Shown: positions 1 to 6,766, counted from the first letter of the stretch. The stretch is DNA of 13,171 bases from Comamonadaceae bacterium (GCA_027490555.1 JAIXXW010000278.1:1-13171), one strand, 5' to 3'. A program made the numbers and translations. The notes: generated by a model not told the origin, from the sequence alone.

Positions 1-252
1 AAGCGCTCGGGCATGCAGCGTCTGGTGGTGGCCGGTGGGGTGGGGGCCAACCGCGCCTTGCGTGCGCAGCTCAATGCCGCTTGCGCCAAAGCCCGGGTGC
101 GGGTGCATTACCCCGAGCTTCATTTGTGCACCGACAACGGCGCCATGATCGCCATGGCGGCCGCGATGCGGCTGCAATCGGGCGCGCAAACCGCGCAAGC
201 GCACTACAGCTTCGATGTGAAACCGCGCTGGCCGCTGCACGAGCTGTGCTGA
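1..252 (+). CDS. tsaD: tRNA N6-adenosine threonylcarbamoyltransferase TsaD, C-terminal part (5' truncated by window)
   Basis: The reading frame is open from base 1 and ends at TGA 250-252, giving the last 83 residues of a protein that is usually about 340-350 aa. Visible motifs are A-G-G-V-G-A-N near the start of the fragment and L-C-T-D-N-G-A-M-I-A, the conserved C-terminal block of the Kae1/TsaD (ASKHA) family. The Asp of CTDN (codon 133-135) is a metal ligand in characterised TsaD proteins. TsaD works in the cytoplasm with TsaB and TsaE to transfer the threonylcarbamoyl group from TC-AMP to A37 of ANN-decoding tRNAs. It is a housekeeping gene and is not expected to relate to the catabolic genes downstream. 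No clear terminator hairpin with a T-run follows it. Confidence 0.95.
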   Translation, partial: KRSGMQRLVVAGGVGANRALRAQLNAACAKARVRVHYPELHLCTDNGAMIAMAAAMRLQSGAQTAQAHYSFDVKPRWPLHELC

Positions 253-393
253 GGCCCCAAGGCGGGGGGGCGCACCGGCGGGGCATGCCGCTTCTGACCT
301 TGCGCCAAGAAGGTCTCTGCGGCTTGCGCCCGGATCGTCGTTAAACTTCGCCCCTTTTGTGGTCGGCCCTTGCTTTTTCGGGGCCTGTGTCTC

Positions 394-1674
394 ATGCGTT
401 CTTGTTTTGTTTTTTCTCGTCGCGCCCTGTTGTCGGCGCTGGTCTTGGGTTTTTCAGGTTCTCTGCTGGCGCAGTCTCTCCCTCCCGTCAAGCTGGCCCT
501 GATCGAGGGCATGAGCGGCCCCTTTGCCAACACGGGCGAAGCGGTGGTGCGCAACATCGTCTGGGCGGTCGAGCGCGTCAACGCCCGTGGCGGCATCAAA
601 ACCGCCCAGGGGCCGCGCAACCTGGTGCTGGAGCGTTACGACAGCAAAGGGCAAAGCGAAGAGGCCCTGTCGGCGCTGAAGTCGGCGATTGACGACGGCG
701 CCCAGGTGATCTTGCAAGGCAATTCATCGGCCAATGCTTTGGCCTTGATTGATGCGATCAACAAGCACAACGAGCGTGAACCTGGCAAGCGGGTGCTGTT
801 CTTGAACTACTCGGCGGTGGACCCGGTGTTGACCAACGAGAAATGCAGTTTTTGGCATTTCCGATTTGACGCCCACGCCGACATGCGCATGGCGGCTTTG
901 ATGGAGGTGCTCAAAACCGACACCTTGGTCAAGTCGGCGTATCTGATAGGTCAGGACTACAGCTTTGGCCAGGCGGTGCTGCGTGAAGCGCGCAGGCAGC
1001 TGGGCCTGCAGCGGCCCGACATCAAAATCGTGGGCGATGAACTGCACCCCCTGGGGCGGGTCAAGGATTTCCTGCCCTATGCCGCCAAAATCAAGGCCAG
1101 TGGTGCCCAGGCCGTCATCACGGGCAATTGGGGCAATGACCTGACGCTCTTGGTCAAGGCCGCGCGCGAGGCAGGTTACGAAGGCAAGTTCTACACCTTC
1201 TACGGCAACGCTTTGGGCGCGCCGGCGGCCATTGGCGAGTCGGGCGTCGACCGGGTGATCGCGGTGGCCGAGTGGCTGCCCAACGTGCCGGGCGCGGCCA
1301 GCGAGCAGTTTTACCAGTCGTTCCGCCAGCGTTTTCCCAAACCGTCCGAGGACTATGTGCACCTGAGGATGCAGCTCATGGTCGAAGCGCTGGCGCAGGC
1401 CATCGAAAAAGCCGGGGGCACAGACCCTGTGGCGGTGGCCCTGCAATTGGAAAAAGCCCGCGTCAGCATCGCTGGGCAGACCGGCACGATGCGGGCCGAA
1501 GACCACCAGTTCCAGCAAGGCCTGGTGGTCGGTGTGATGGCCCGTCAGGGCACGCCGGGCGTGCCTTTTGATGTGGAAGGCTCCGGTTACGGCTTCCGGG
1601 TGGTGCGCCAGATCAAGGCCGAGCAGGCCCGCATGCCCAGCAGCTGCAAGATGGTGCGGCCCGGGGCGGGCTGA
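394..1674 (+). CDS. Liv-type ABC transporter periplasmic substrate-binding protein (orphan)
   Basis: This 426-aa protein belongs to the type-1 periplasmic binding protein family (LivK/Leu-Ile-Val-binding-like). The N-terminus has a positive region S-R-R-A-L-L, a hydrophobic stretch and a likely signal peptidase site after L-L-A, about residue 27, so it should be secreted. The mature protein opens with the family pattern V-K-L-A-L-I-E-G-M-S-G-P-F and then a V-N-A-R-G-G-I block. It ends with C-K-M-V-R-P, a tail common in a Burkholderiales subgroup. I chose the ATG at 394 because it gives a compact signal peptide; an in-frame TTG at 370 would add eight residues. There is no strong Shine-Dalgarno sequence. 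No permease or ATPase gene is adjacent, so it must share a transporter encoded elsewhere or have another binding role. The ligand cannot be told from sequence. The next gene has its own riboswitch leader, so this gene is probably transcribed alone. Confidence 0.88.
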   Translation: MRSCFVFSRRALLSALVLGFSGSLLAQSLPPVKLALIEGMSGPFANTGEAVVRNIVWAVERVNARGGIKTAQGPRNLVLERYDSKGQSEEALSALKSAIDDGAQVILQGNSSANALALIDAINKHNEREPGKRVLFLNYSAVDPVLTNEKCSFWHFRFDAHADMRMAALMEVLKTDTLVKSAYLIGQDYSFGQAVLREARRQLGLQRPDIKIVGDELHPLGRVKDFLPYAAKIKASGAQAVITGNWGNDLTLLVKAAREAGYEGKFYTFYGNALGAPAAIGESGVDRVIAVAEWLPNVPGAASEQFYQSFRQRFPKPSEDYVHLRMQLMVEALAQAIEKAGGTDPVAVALQLEKARVSIAGQTGTMRAEDHQFQQGLVVGVMARQGTPGVPFDVEGSGYGFRVVRQIKAEQARMPSSCKMVRPGAG

Positions 1675-1740
1675 GCCGGGCAGGGCGGGGATGTGCGTTG
1701 GCAGCGGGGTGGCTGAGCGAAACCCGCGCCTGAATTGGCC

Positions 1741-1746
1741 TAGAAT
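1741..1746 (+). promoter_or_regulatory. possible -10 element (TAGAAT) for the riboswitch transcript
   Basis: TAGAAT matches five of six bases of the sigma-70 -10 consensus and lies in the right place to start an mRNA at about 1752, roughly 40 nt before the riboswitch aptamer. No good -35 hexamer is seen 16-18 bp upstream, so this is only a candidate. Confidence 0.3.
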
Positions 1747-1751
1747 CGCGC

Positions 1752-1768
1752 GGTCCTCACCGAGGACC
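1752..1768 (+). other. perfect 7-bp hairpin at the start of the riboswitch leader
   Basis: GGTCCTC (1752-1758) pairs perfectly with GAGGACC (1762-1768) across a 3-nt loop. A run of six T lies at 1778-1783, nine bases after the stem. That gap is too long for a standard intrinsic terminator. The hairpin is either a weak end signal for the upstream binding-protein gene or a 5' stabilising stem of the riboswitch mRNA. Confidence 0.4.
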
Positions 1769-1789
1769 CTTGCCCTGTTTTTTCATCAA

Positions 1790-1887
1790 CCCGTCGCCAG
1801 GGGCGCTCTGGAAAGAGCTGAGATTGCGTCTGTTTCGACGCTGACCCTGGAACCTGATCCGGCTCATACCGGCGGAGGAAGCGCGAC
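1790..1887 (+). ncRNA. TPP riboswitch (THI-box aptamer)
   Basis: All conserved elements of the thiamine pyrophosphate riboswitch are present in order. P1 is GTCGC 1793-1797 with GCGAC 1883-1887. The GGGG at 1800-1803 forms P2 with CCC 1845-1847. P3 is GCTCT 1805-1809 with AGAGC 1814-1818, closed by a GGAA loop. The invariant CTGAGA lies at 1818-1823. The optional P3a stem is GCGTC 1826-1830 with GACGC 1837-1841. The GAACCTGATC block starts at about 1850. The P5 arm is CCGG 1859-1862 with CCGG 1869-1872 around a CTCATA loop, followed by GCGGAGGAA. In this family TPP binding stabilises P1 and the two-arm fold. Here the last P1 base is directly next to the ATG at 1888 and the ribosome binding site is inside the aptamer. 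The likely control is therefore translational: TPP shuts off the downstream transporter. No separate terminator or anti-SD expression platform is visible. Confidence 0.95.
1874..1879 (+). promoter_or_regulatory. ribosome binding site embedded in the TPP aptamer
   Basis: GGAGGA lies 8 nt before the ATG at 1888 and overlaps the conserved 3' block of the THI-box (GCGGAGGAA). It fixes the start codon of the transporter. It also suggests that ligand binding itself hides the Shine-Dalgarno sequence. Confidence 0.75.
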
Positions 1888-3270
1888 ATGCTGTACGCCA
1901 CCACGGCTGCCATTTTGGCGGCGCTCGTTTTGTTCATCTGGGTCGCCCTGCGCGACCGAACCCCTGTCTCCAGCCTGGACGACTACCTGACCGCCAGGGG
2001 CTCTCAGGGTGCTGCCACCCTGGGCCTGTCCTTTCTGGCCTCGGGCATGGGGGCCTGGATTTTGTTTGTCCCCCCCGAGATCGGCGCCTTTGTCGGGCCT
2101 GTGGCCCTGGTGGGTTATGCGCTGGCAGCGGCACTGCCTTTCCTGTTGCTGGCCTGGCTCGGGCCGGCCATTCGGCAGCGCGTGCCGCAAGGCCGCACCA
2201 TCGCCGAATATGCCCAGGACCGCTTTGGCCGGGGGCTGCGCTTGTGGGTGACGGCCTTGTCGGTCTTGTACATGGCGTGTTTCATCACGGCCGAATTGAC
2301 CGCGATTGGCGCCATCACCGCCATGTTGTCCGAACTGCCGGGCAGCCTGGTCATCGTGGCCGTCGCGGTCACCACCTTGATCTACACCACCTGGGGGGGG
2401 CTGCGGGCCAGCTTGGTCACCGACCGCTGGCAGGCCTGGTTGCTGCTGGCCCTGCTGGCCATCGTGATCGGCGTCACCCTGATCAGTTTGCCGCAGGACG
2501 CCGTGAGCCAGCCCTGGCCCACGGCACCGCTGGACGTGTCCCTGAGTGTGGCCTTGACCCTGGTGATCGCGGTCACGGCGGCCAACATCTTTCACCAGGG
2601 GTATTGGCAACGGGTCTGGTCGGCCCGCAGCGACAGCGAGCTGCGGCGCGGTGCGCTGTTGGGCGGTGTGCTGACCCTGCCGGTGATGCTGGCCATGGGG
2701 GCTTTGGGCATGCTGTGCATGGTCATGGGCAAAAACCCCAGATCGCCGCCCATCCCGTTTTTTGCCCTGTTGTCCGATGCGCCCGCTTGGCTGGCTTTGC
2801 CCACCCTGGTGCTGGCGGTGGCCCTGGTGGCCTCGTCGGTGGACACCCTGCAAAGCGGCATTGTCTCTTTGGTGGTCACCGCACGCCCTCACTTTTCGCT
2901 GGCCTCGGCCCGTTGGCTGACCGTCTTGCTGATGCTGCCTGTGGTCTGGGTTTCGCTGCAGGGCTTGTCGGTGCTGCGCCTGTTCCTGATTGCCGATTTG
3001 CTGTGCGCCACGGCCGTGGTGCCGGTCCTGTTGGGCCTGTGGGCGCGCATGACGCCCAGCGCCGCCATCGCCGGTGCCGTGGCCGGCCTGTTGGGGGCGG
3101 TGTTGCCCGGCTGGCTGGACGGCGGCAGCCTGATGGCCGGTGTGCTGGCGGCCAGTTTTCCCACCAGCGTGCCCACACTGGCACCTTTTGCGGGGGCCTT
3201 GCTGGCGTCCACACTGGTCAGCCTGGTCTGGGTCTGGCTGCGCCCTGCCAACCAGCAGCGCCTGGCTTGA
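1888..3270 (+). CDS. Sodium:solute symporter (SSS family), predicted thiamine or thiamine-precursor importer
   Basis: This is a very hydrophobic 460-aa inner-membrane protein with about 12-13 membrane segments, a typical size for SSS transporters. Family motifs are visible in the N-terminal third: S-F-L-A-S-G-M-G-A-W-I-L near residues 48-60, then P-P-E-I-G-A-F-V-G, then R-T-I-A-E-Y-A-Q-D-R-F-G near residues 105-116. SSS proteins couple solute uptake to a sodium gradient. The substrate is inferred from the TPP riboswitch right before the start codon; SSS members under THI-box control have been proposed in comparative genomics (named ThiV) to import thiamine or its hydroxymethylpyrimidine moiety. 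Sequence alone would only allow an SSS call, as proline, pantothenate and urea carriers share the fold. The start is fixed by GGAGGA eight bases upstream. The gene is monocistronic as far as can be seen; the next gene begins 265 bp later. Confidence 0.85.
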   Translation: MLYATTAAILAALVLFIWVALRDRTPVSSLDDYLTARGSQGAATLGLSFLASGMGAWILFVPPEIGAFVGPVALVGYALAAALPFLLLAWLGPAIRQRVPQGRTIAEYAQDRFGRGLRLWVTALSVLYMACFITAELTAIGAITAMLSELPGSLVIVAVAVTTLIYTTWGGLRASLVTDRWQAWLLLALLAIVIGVTLISLPQDAVSQPWPTAPLDVSLSVALTLVIAVTAANIFHQGYWQRVWSARSDSELRRGALLGGVLTLPVMLAMGALGMLCMVMGKNPRSPPIPFFALLSDAPAWLALPTLVLAVALVASSVDTLQSGIVSLVVTARPHFSLASARWLTVLLMLPVVWVSLQGLSVLRLFLIADLLCATAVVPVLLGLWARMTPSAAIAGAVAGLLGAVLPGWLDGGSLMAGVLAASFPTSVPTLAPFAGALLASTLVSLVWVWLRPANQQRLA

Positions 3271-3278
3271 AGCCGGGC

Positions 3279-3319
3279 GGCGCGGCCACTTTGCAGCAGC
3301 GCCAGCGCCGGGCCGCGCC
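3279..3319 (+). terminator. GC-rich inverted repeat after the symporter gene, possible terminator or 3' stabiliser
   Basis: GGCGCGGCC (3279-3287) and GGCCGCGCC (3311-3319) form a perfect 9-bp all-GC stem with a 23-nt loop, starting 8 bp after the symporter stop codon. There is no T-run after it, so it is not a standard intrinsic terminator. It could pause polymerase or protect the mRNA 3' end. Confidence 0.35.
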
Positions 3320-3372
3320 ATGGCCCGAGCACAGCCTCCGGTTGGGGGTCTTGCACAGGCCCTCCAGATCAC

Positions 3373-3382
3373 GGGTTAACCC
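3373..3382. repeat. 10-bp perfect palindrome GGGTTAACCC
   Basis: A short perfect palindrome in the 265-bp gap between the symporter and the aldehyde dehydrogenase. It lies 47 bp upstream of the larger TTAGCATGCTAA palindrome. It could be a regulator half of the control region, but it is short enough to occur by chance. Confidence 0.3.
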
Positions 3383-3428
3383 TAGCGAAGCCCTGGCATG
3401 GGCGGCTGGTGTTCGCCTGGAAATTTGA

Positions 3429-3440
3429 TTAGCATGCTAA
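3429..3440. promoter_or_regulatory. candidate operator, perfect palindrome TTAGCATGCTAA
   Basis: This 12-bp perfect palindrome lies in an AT-rich island (3421-3440) within otherwise GC-rich DNA, about 96 bp upstream of the first gene of the five-gene operon. Such islands mark promoters in GC-rich genomes. The TAGCAT inside it could act as a -10 element, in which case a bound repressor would block polymerase directly. The regulator is not known; MarR-, GntR- and IclR-type factors all use sites of this size. Confidence 0.45.
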
Positions 3441-3444
3441 CCAT

Positions 3445-3471
3445 CACCGGTGCCGCTGGGCCACCGGTGGC
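3445..3471 (+). repeat. two CACCGGTG palindromes spaced 17 bp, or an RNA hairpin
   Basis: CACCGGTG occurs at 3445-3452 and again at 3462-3469. The second copy is extended to a 12-bp palindrome, GCCACCGGTGGC, at 3460-3471. The centres are 17 bp apart. As DNA these could be paired protein sites. As RNA the two copies can pair with each other as an 8-bp stem with a 9-nt loop in the operon leader. They lie between the AT-rich promoter-like island and the aldehyde dehydrogenase start. Confidence 0.35.
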
Positions 3472-3535
3472 TCAAACCTGACCGCCTTGCCACCCATCCG
3501 GGGGCTGCCGGTCTGCACATGGAAAGCCTTGCGCG

Positions 3536-4981
3536 ATGCAAACTGCAGAAAACTACATCCACGGTGAATGGGTCAAGGGCTATGCCGCCCACCTGCGGGG
3601 GGACTCGATCGACCCGGCCACCGGCGAAGCCGCGGCGCATTATGTGGCCGCCACGGTGCAAGAGGTGGACGCCGCCGTGGCCAGCGCCCGTGCGGCCTTC
3701 GAGGGCACCAGCTGGGCCCAGCAACCCAAACTCCGATCGGATGTGCTGCGCTTGTTTGCAGACCGACTCGAGCAGAACAAGTCGCAGGTGGTGCAGACCC
3801 TGGTGCAGCTCAATGGCAAGTTGCAGCGCGAGGCCGAGGGCGAAGTCCTGGCCGGCATCTCCGAGTTGCGCTACTACGCCGGGCTGGCGCGCAACCTGTT
3901 TGGGCGCGTCATCGAGATGGAGCCGCAGGTCTATTCGCACATCGAGCGGGAAGCCATCGGTGTGGCGGCGATCATCGTGCCGTGGAACGCCCCGGTGACG
4001 TTGCTGGTGCGCTCTTTGGCCCCGGCACTGGCCGCCGGGTGCACCGTGGTGATCAAGGCCGCCCACCAAACCGCCTGGGTGCATGCCCAGGTCATGGCTT
4101 GCCTGGTGGCCGATGAGCGCATTCCGCCGGGTGTGGTCCATTCCTTTGTGGAGGCCGGCAGCGAGGCCACGCGGCACCTGTGCACGCACCCCGAGGTGGA
4201 CGTCATCAGCTTCACCGGGTCGACCCGAGTGGGCCAAGACATTGCCTTGTCGACGGCCAAGAACCTGACCCGCTTGTCGCTGGAGTTGGGGGGCAAGGCC
4301 CCCGCCATCGTGCGGGCCGATGCCGACTTGCCCGCCACGGTGCGTGGCATCGTGGCCGGGGCCTGCGTCATGGCCGGGCAGATGTGCACGGCGATCAGCC
4401 GGGTGCTGGTGCACGAATCGATCGCCCAGGCGTTTTCGGCCCAACTGGCGCAGGCCTTGTCGCAAGTCCAGGTCGGGCCGGGCCACTTGCCGGGCTCGGC
4501 CATGGGCCCCCTGATCGACGTGCGAAACCGGGACCGCATCCTGGACGAGGTGCGTTTGGCCAGCCCGACATGCCGCATCCTGCTGGCCGGCACGGTGCCC
4601 AGCGACGCACCGCGCGGTGGCGCCTTTGTCACCCCCAGCCTGGTGGCCACGCAAGACCTGAGCAGCCACTATGTGCAGGACGAAATCTTTGGCCCGCTGA
4701 TCACGCTGGAGCATTTTGCGTCGGACGACGATGCCGTGTTCCGCGCCAACGCCACCCGCTACGGCCTGGCCGCGTCGGTGTGGACACGCGATTTTCGAGC
4801 CGCCCGCCAATTGGCGCGGCGCATCAAATTTGGCAATGTCTGGGTCAACACGCACAACCGCCTGTTTGCCGAGATCGAGACCGGGGGCTACCGCCTCAGC
4901 GGATTCGGCCGTTTGCACGGCGTGGAAGGCCTGAACGACTTCATGGAAACCAAGCATGTGTTCATGCCTTGCAACGACTGA
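3536..4981 (+). CDS. NAD(P)-dependent aldehyde dehydrogenase
   Basis: This 481-aa protein has the full length of the classical ALDH superfamily. It oxidises an aldehyde to the carboxylic acid with NAD(P)+ in the cytoplasm. Visible landmarks are P-W-N-A-P-V with the oxyanion Asn151, Lys174 in the cofactor site, F-T-G-S-T at 226-230, the general-base Glu250 in E-L-G-G-K, the nucleophile Cys284 in G-Q-M-C, and E-I-F-G-P at 383-387. The residues after Lys174 are A-A-H-Q-T rather than the common P-S-E, so the adenosine-ribose pocket differs and NAD versus NADP preference is hard to guess. Only a weak GGAAAG precedes the ATG. It is the first gene of the operon and is followed after 2 bp by the TPP enzyme. 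That pairing suggests it oxidises the aldehyde the TPP enzyme releases, as in mandelate or benzoylformate degradation. The real substrate is unknown. Confidence 0.93.
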   Translation: MQTAENYIHGEWVKGYAAHLRGDSIDPATGEAAAHYVAATVQEVDAAVASARAAFEGTSWAQQPKLRSDVLRLFADRLEQNKSQVVQTLVQLNGKLQREAEGEVLAGISELRYYAGLARNLFGRVIEMEPQVYSHIEREAIGVAAIIVPWNAPVTLLVRSLAPALAAGCTVVIKAAHQTAWVHAQVMACLVADERIPPGVVHSFVEAGSEATRHLCTHPEVDVISFTGSTRVGQDIALSTAKNLTRLSLELGGKAPAIVRADADLPATVRGIVAGACVMAGQMCTAISRVLVHESIAQAFSAQLAQALSQVQVGPGHLPGSAMGPLIDVRNRDRILDEVRLASPTCRILLAGTVPSDAPRGGAFVTPSLVATQDLSSHYVQDEIFGPLITLEHFASDDDAVFRANATRYGLAASVWTRDFRAARQLARRIKFGNVWVNTHNRLFAEIETGGYRLSGFGRLHGVEGLNDFMETKHVFMPCND

Positions 4982-4983
4982 CG

Positions 4984-6735
4984 ATGGCCCCCATGCAAGC
5001 GCCCACCCCCCCCACACCCCACAGCACCACGGCCCGTTTTTTCTTGGAGGGTTTGCAGGAGACCGGCATCCGTTACCTGTTCTCCAACTTGGGCACCGAC
5101 CACGTCACTTTGATCGACGAAATGGCCCGTTTGCAAGGCGAGGGTCAGGCCATGCCCGAGGTGGTGCTGTGCCCGCATGAAAACGTGGCCATCCACATGG
5201 CGGGCGGGTATGCGGCCGTGACGGGGCAGGGACAGGGCGTGATGGTGCACGTCGACGCCGGCACTGCCAATGCGGCCATGGGCATGCACAACCTGATGCG
5301 TGCGCGCCTTCCGGTCCTGCTCATGGCGGGCAAATCGCCCTATGCCTTGCACATGGAAGTGCCCGGTGCGCGCGACAACTATGTGCACTATGTGCAAGAC
5401 CCCTTTGACATGGCTTCCTTGGTGCGCCCCTACGTCAAGTGGGAGTACAACCTGCCCTCGGGTGTGGTGGCCAAAGAGGTGGTGCGCCGCGCGCACAGCG
5501 TGATGCACACGGAACCTGCCGGCCCGGTGTACCTGACGCTGCCCCGGGAGACCCTGATCCAGCCCTGGGCGCAGGAACAGGTCAAGTCCTACCCGGCCGA
5601 GCGTTATGGCGCGGTGCGCATGGGGGCCTTGCCGGCCGAAGCCACTTTGCACATCGCGCGTGAACTGATGGCGGCCGAGAACCCCTTGGTCATCACTTCT
5701 TATCTGGGGCGCAAGGCAGAGGCGGTGCACGCTCTGGAGGCCCTGGCGCAGCTGTGCGGCATCCGGGTGGTGGAGTTCAGCCCCAGCTGGCTGTGCATCT
5801 CGCGCGACTCGCCCTGTTTTTTTGGCTTCGACCCGACCCCGCTGTTGCCCCAGACCGATTGGGGTTTGCTGCTGGACACCGATGTGCCTTGGCTGCCACA
5901 CCAGACACGCCCCAGAGAGGACACCCGTTGGGTGCACATCGATGTCGATCCCATCAAAAAGGATTTCCCGACCTGGGGCTTTGCCAGCGATGTGCGCTGG
6001 CCGGCGGACTGTGCCCAGGCCTTGACCGACTTGCACCAGGCGGTGCTGGCCTTGGCCGATGAGGCCTTTTACCAGCGCGTGGCCCAGCGCATGGCCACCT
6101 GGCCCGCGCAGCGCCAGCAGCGTCTGGACAAGGTGTCGGCCGCCGCCCAGGACCCGGGCCAGGAGGATGCCTTGAACCCGGCATGGGTGTGCGCCCAGAT
6201 CGGCTTGCAGCTGCGACCCGACGACGTGGTCATCAACGAAGCCATCCGCAACTCACCTGCGGTTTTGCAACAGATCCCGCGCACCCAGCCCATGAGCTTT
6301 TTGGGCGGTGCGGGTGGCGGCCTGGGTTACAGCGCCGGGATGGCGCTGGGCGTCAAGCTCGCCAGGCCGCATGACCGGGTGGTGCACATCGAAGGCGATG
6401 GCGGTTTCCATTTTTCAACCCCCACCTCGGTGTACGCGGTGGCCCAAGCCCAGGGCTTGCCGATCCTGACCGTGGTGCTGGACAACGGCGGTTGGCAAGC
6501 CGTCAAAGAGGCTGTTTTGCGCGTGCACCCCGATGGGCCGGCGGCGCAAACCGGGGATTTCCAAGCCCGACTGCGCGGCCCCCAGCGCCGGTTTGAACAG
6601 GTGGCCCAAGCCTTTGGCGCGCATGGCGAGCGGGTCACCCGCCCAGAGGAGCTGCCTGCGGCCATCGCACGCTGTCTGCACGCCCTGGACCAGGGCCGTG
6701 CAGCCTTGCTGGTGGCTTCGGTCGCCAAGATTTGA
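4984..6735 (+). CDS. Thiamine pyrophosphate-dependent enzyme, acetolactate synthase / benzoylformate decarboxylase family
   Basis: This 583-aa protein has the three-domain layout of the family: an N-terminal pyrimidine-binding domain (about 15-185), a central domain (about 215-350) and a C-terminal pyrophosphate-binding domain (about 400-580). The Glu that activates the TPP pyrimidine is Glu66, in P-H-E-N. The Mg/TPP motif is G-D-G at 471-473 followed by D-N at 500-501, where most members have N-N. Enzymes of this group decarboxylate or ligate 2-oxo acids. A decarboxylase making an aldehyde for the neighbouring dehydrogenase is the simplest reading, but an acetolactate synthase-like ligase or C-C hydrolase cannot be excluded. 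The ATG at 4984 is 2 bp after the ALDH stop; a second in-frame ATG at 4993 is also possible. Neither has a clear Shine-Dalgarno sequence, so translation is probably coupled to the ALDH gene. The frame stays open far upstream inside the ALDH gene, but that part does not resemble a protein domain. Confidence 0.9.
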   Translation: MAPMQAPTPPTPHSTTARFFLEGLQETGIRYLFSNLGTDHVTLIDEMARLQGEGQAMPEVVLCPHENVAIHMAGGYAAVTGQGQGVMVHVDAGTANAAMGMHNLMRARLPVLLMAGKSPYALHMEVPGARDNYVHYVQDPFDMASLVRPYVKWEYNLPSGVVAKEVVRRAHSVMHTEPAGPVYLTLPRETLIQPWAQEQVKSYPAERYGAVRMGALPAEATLHIARELMAAENPLVITSYLGRKAEAVHALEALAQLCGIRVVEFSPSWLCISRDSPCFFGFDPTPLLPQTDWGLLLDTDVPWLPHQTRPREDTRWVHIDVDPIKKDFPTWGFASDVRWPADCAQALTDLHQAVLALADEAFYQRVAQRMATWPAQRQQRLDKVSAAAQDPGQEDALNPAWVCAQIGLQLRPDDVVINEAIRNSPAVLQQIPRTQPMSFLGGAGGGLGYSAGMALGVKLARPHDRVVHIEGDGGFHFSTPTSVYAVAQAQGLPILTVVLDNGGWQAVKEAVLRVHPDGPAAQTGDFQARLRGPQRRFEQVAQAFGAHGERVTRPEELPAAIARCLHALDQGRAALLVASVAKI

Positions 6736-6753
6736 TTTCCATCGCCCAACCAC

Positions 6754-6760
6754 AAGGAGA
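6754..6760 (+). promoter_or_regulatory. strong ribosome binding site of the first TctC gene
   Basis: AAGGAGA with a 6-nt spacer to the ATG at 6767. It fixes the start well inside a longer open frame and suggests that the binding protein is made in larger amounts than its enzyme neighbours, which lack such a site. Confidence 0.75.
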
Positions 6761-6766
6761 CACACC

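Noticed and set aside
253..393. Terminator or promoter between tsaD and the Liv-type gene
   Set aside because: Only short, imperfect GC stems (for example CCCC/GGGG near 255-268) and a partial -10-like TAAACT at 342-347 without a fitting -35 were seen. This is not enough to call either.
1752..1783. Intrinsic terminator (hairpin plus T6) for the Liv-type gene
   Set aside because: Nine bases separate the stem from the T-run, which is too far for a normal intrinsic terminator. It is kept only as a hairpin.
1864..3372. Long minus-strand open frame of about 500 codons opposite the symporter gene
   Set aside because: Its product is dominated by Gln, Gly, Arg and His with no recognisable domain. 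It covers a clear membrane-protein gene and its riboswitch, so it is a shadow caused by high GC.
4180..4983. N-terminal extension of the TPP enzyme into the ALDH gene (a possible fusion or much longer protein)
   Set aside because: The extra residues resemble no domain and the family N-terminus begins just after the ATG at 4984. The upstream open frame is chance.
3437..5017. Long minus-strand open frame of over 500 codons opposite the aldehyde dehydrogenase
   Set aside because: It is low-complexity, rich in His, Gly and Arg, with no motif, while the plus strand carries an intact ALDH with all catalytic residues.
6533..6766. Upstream extension of the first TctC gene
   Set aside because: It overlaps the TPP enzyme C-terminus. 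A strong AAGGAGA site and a clean signal peptide fix the start at 6767.
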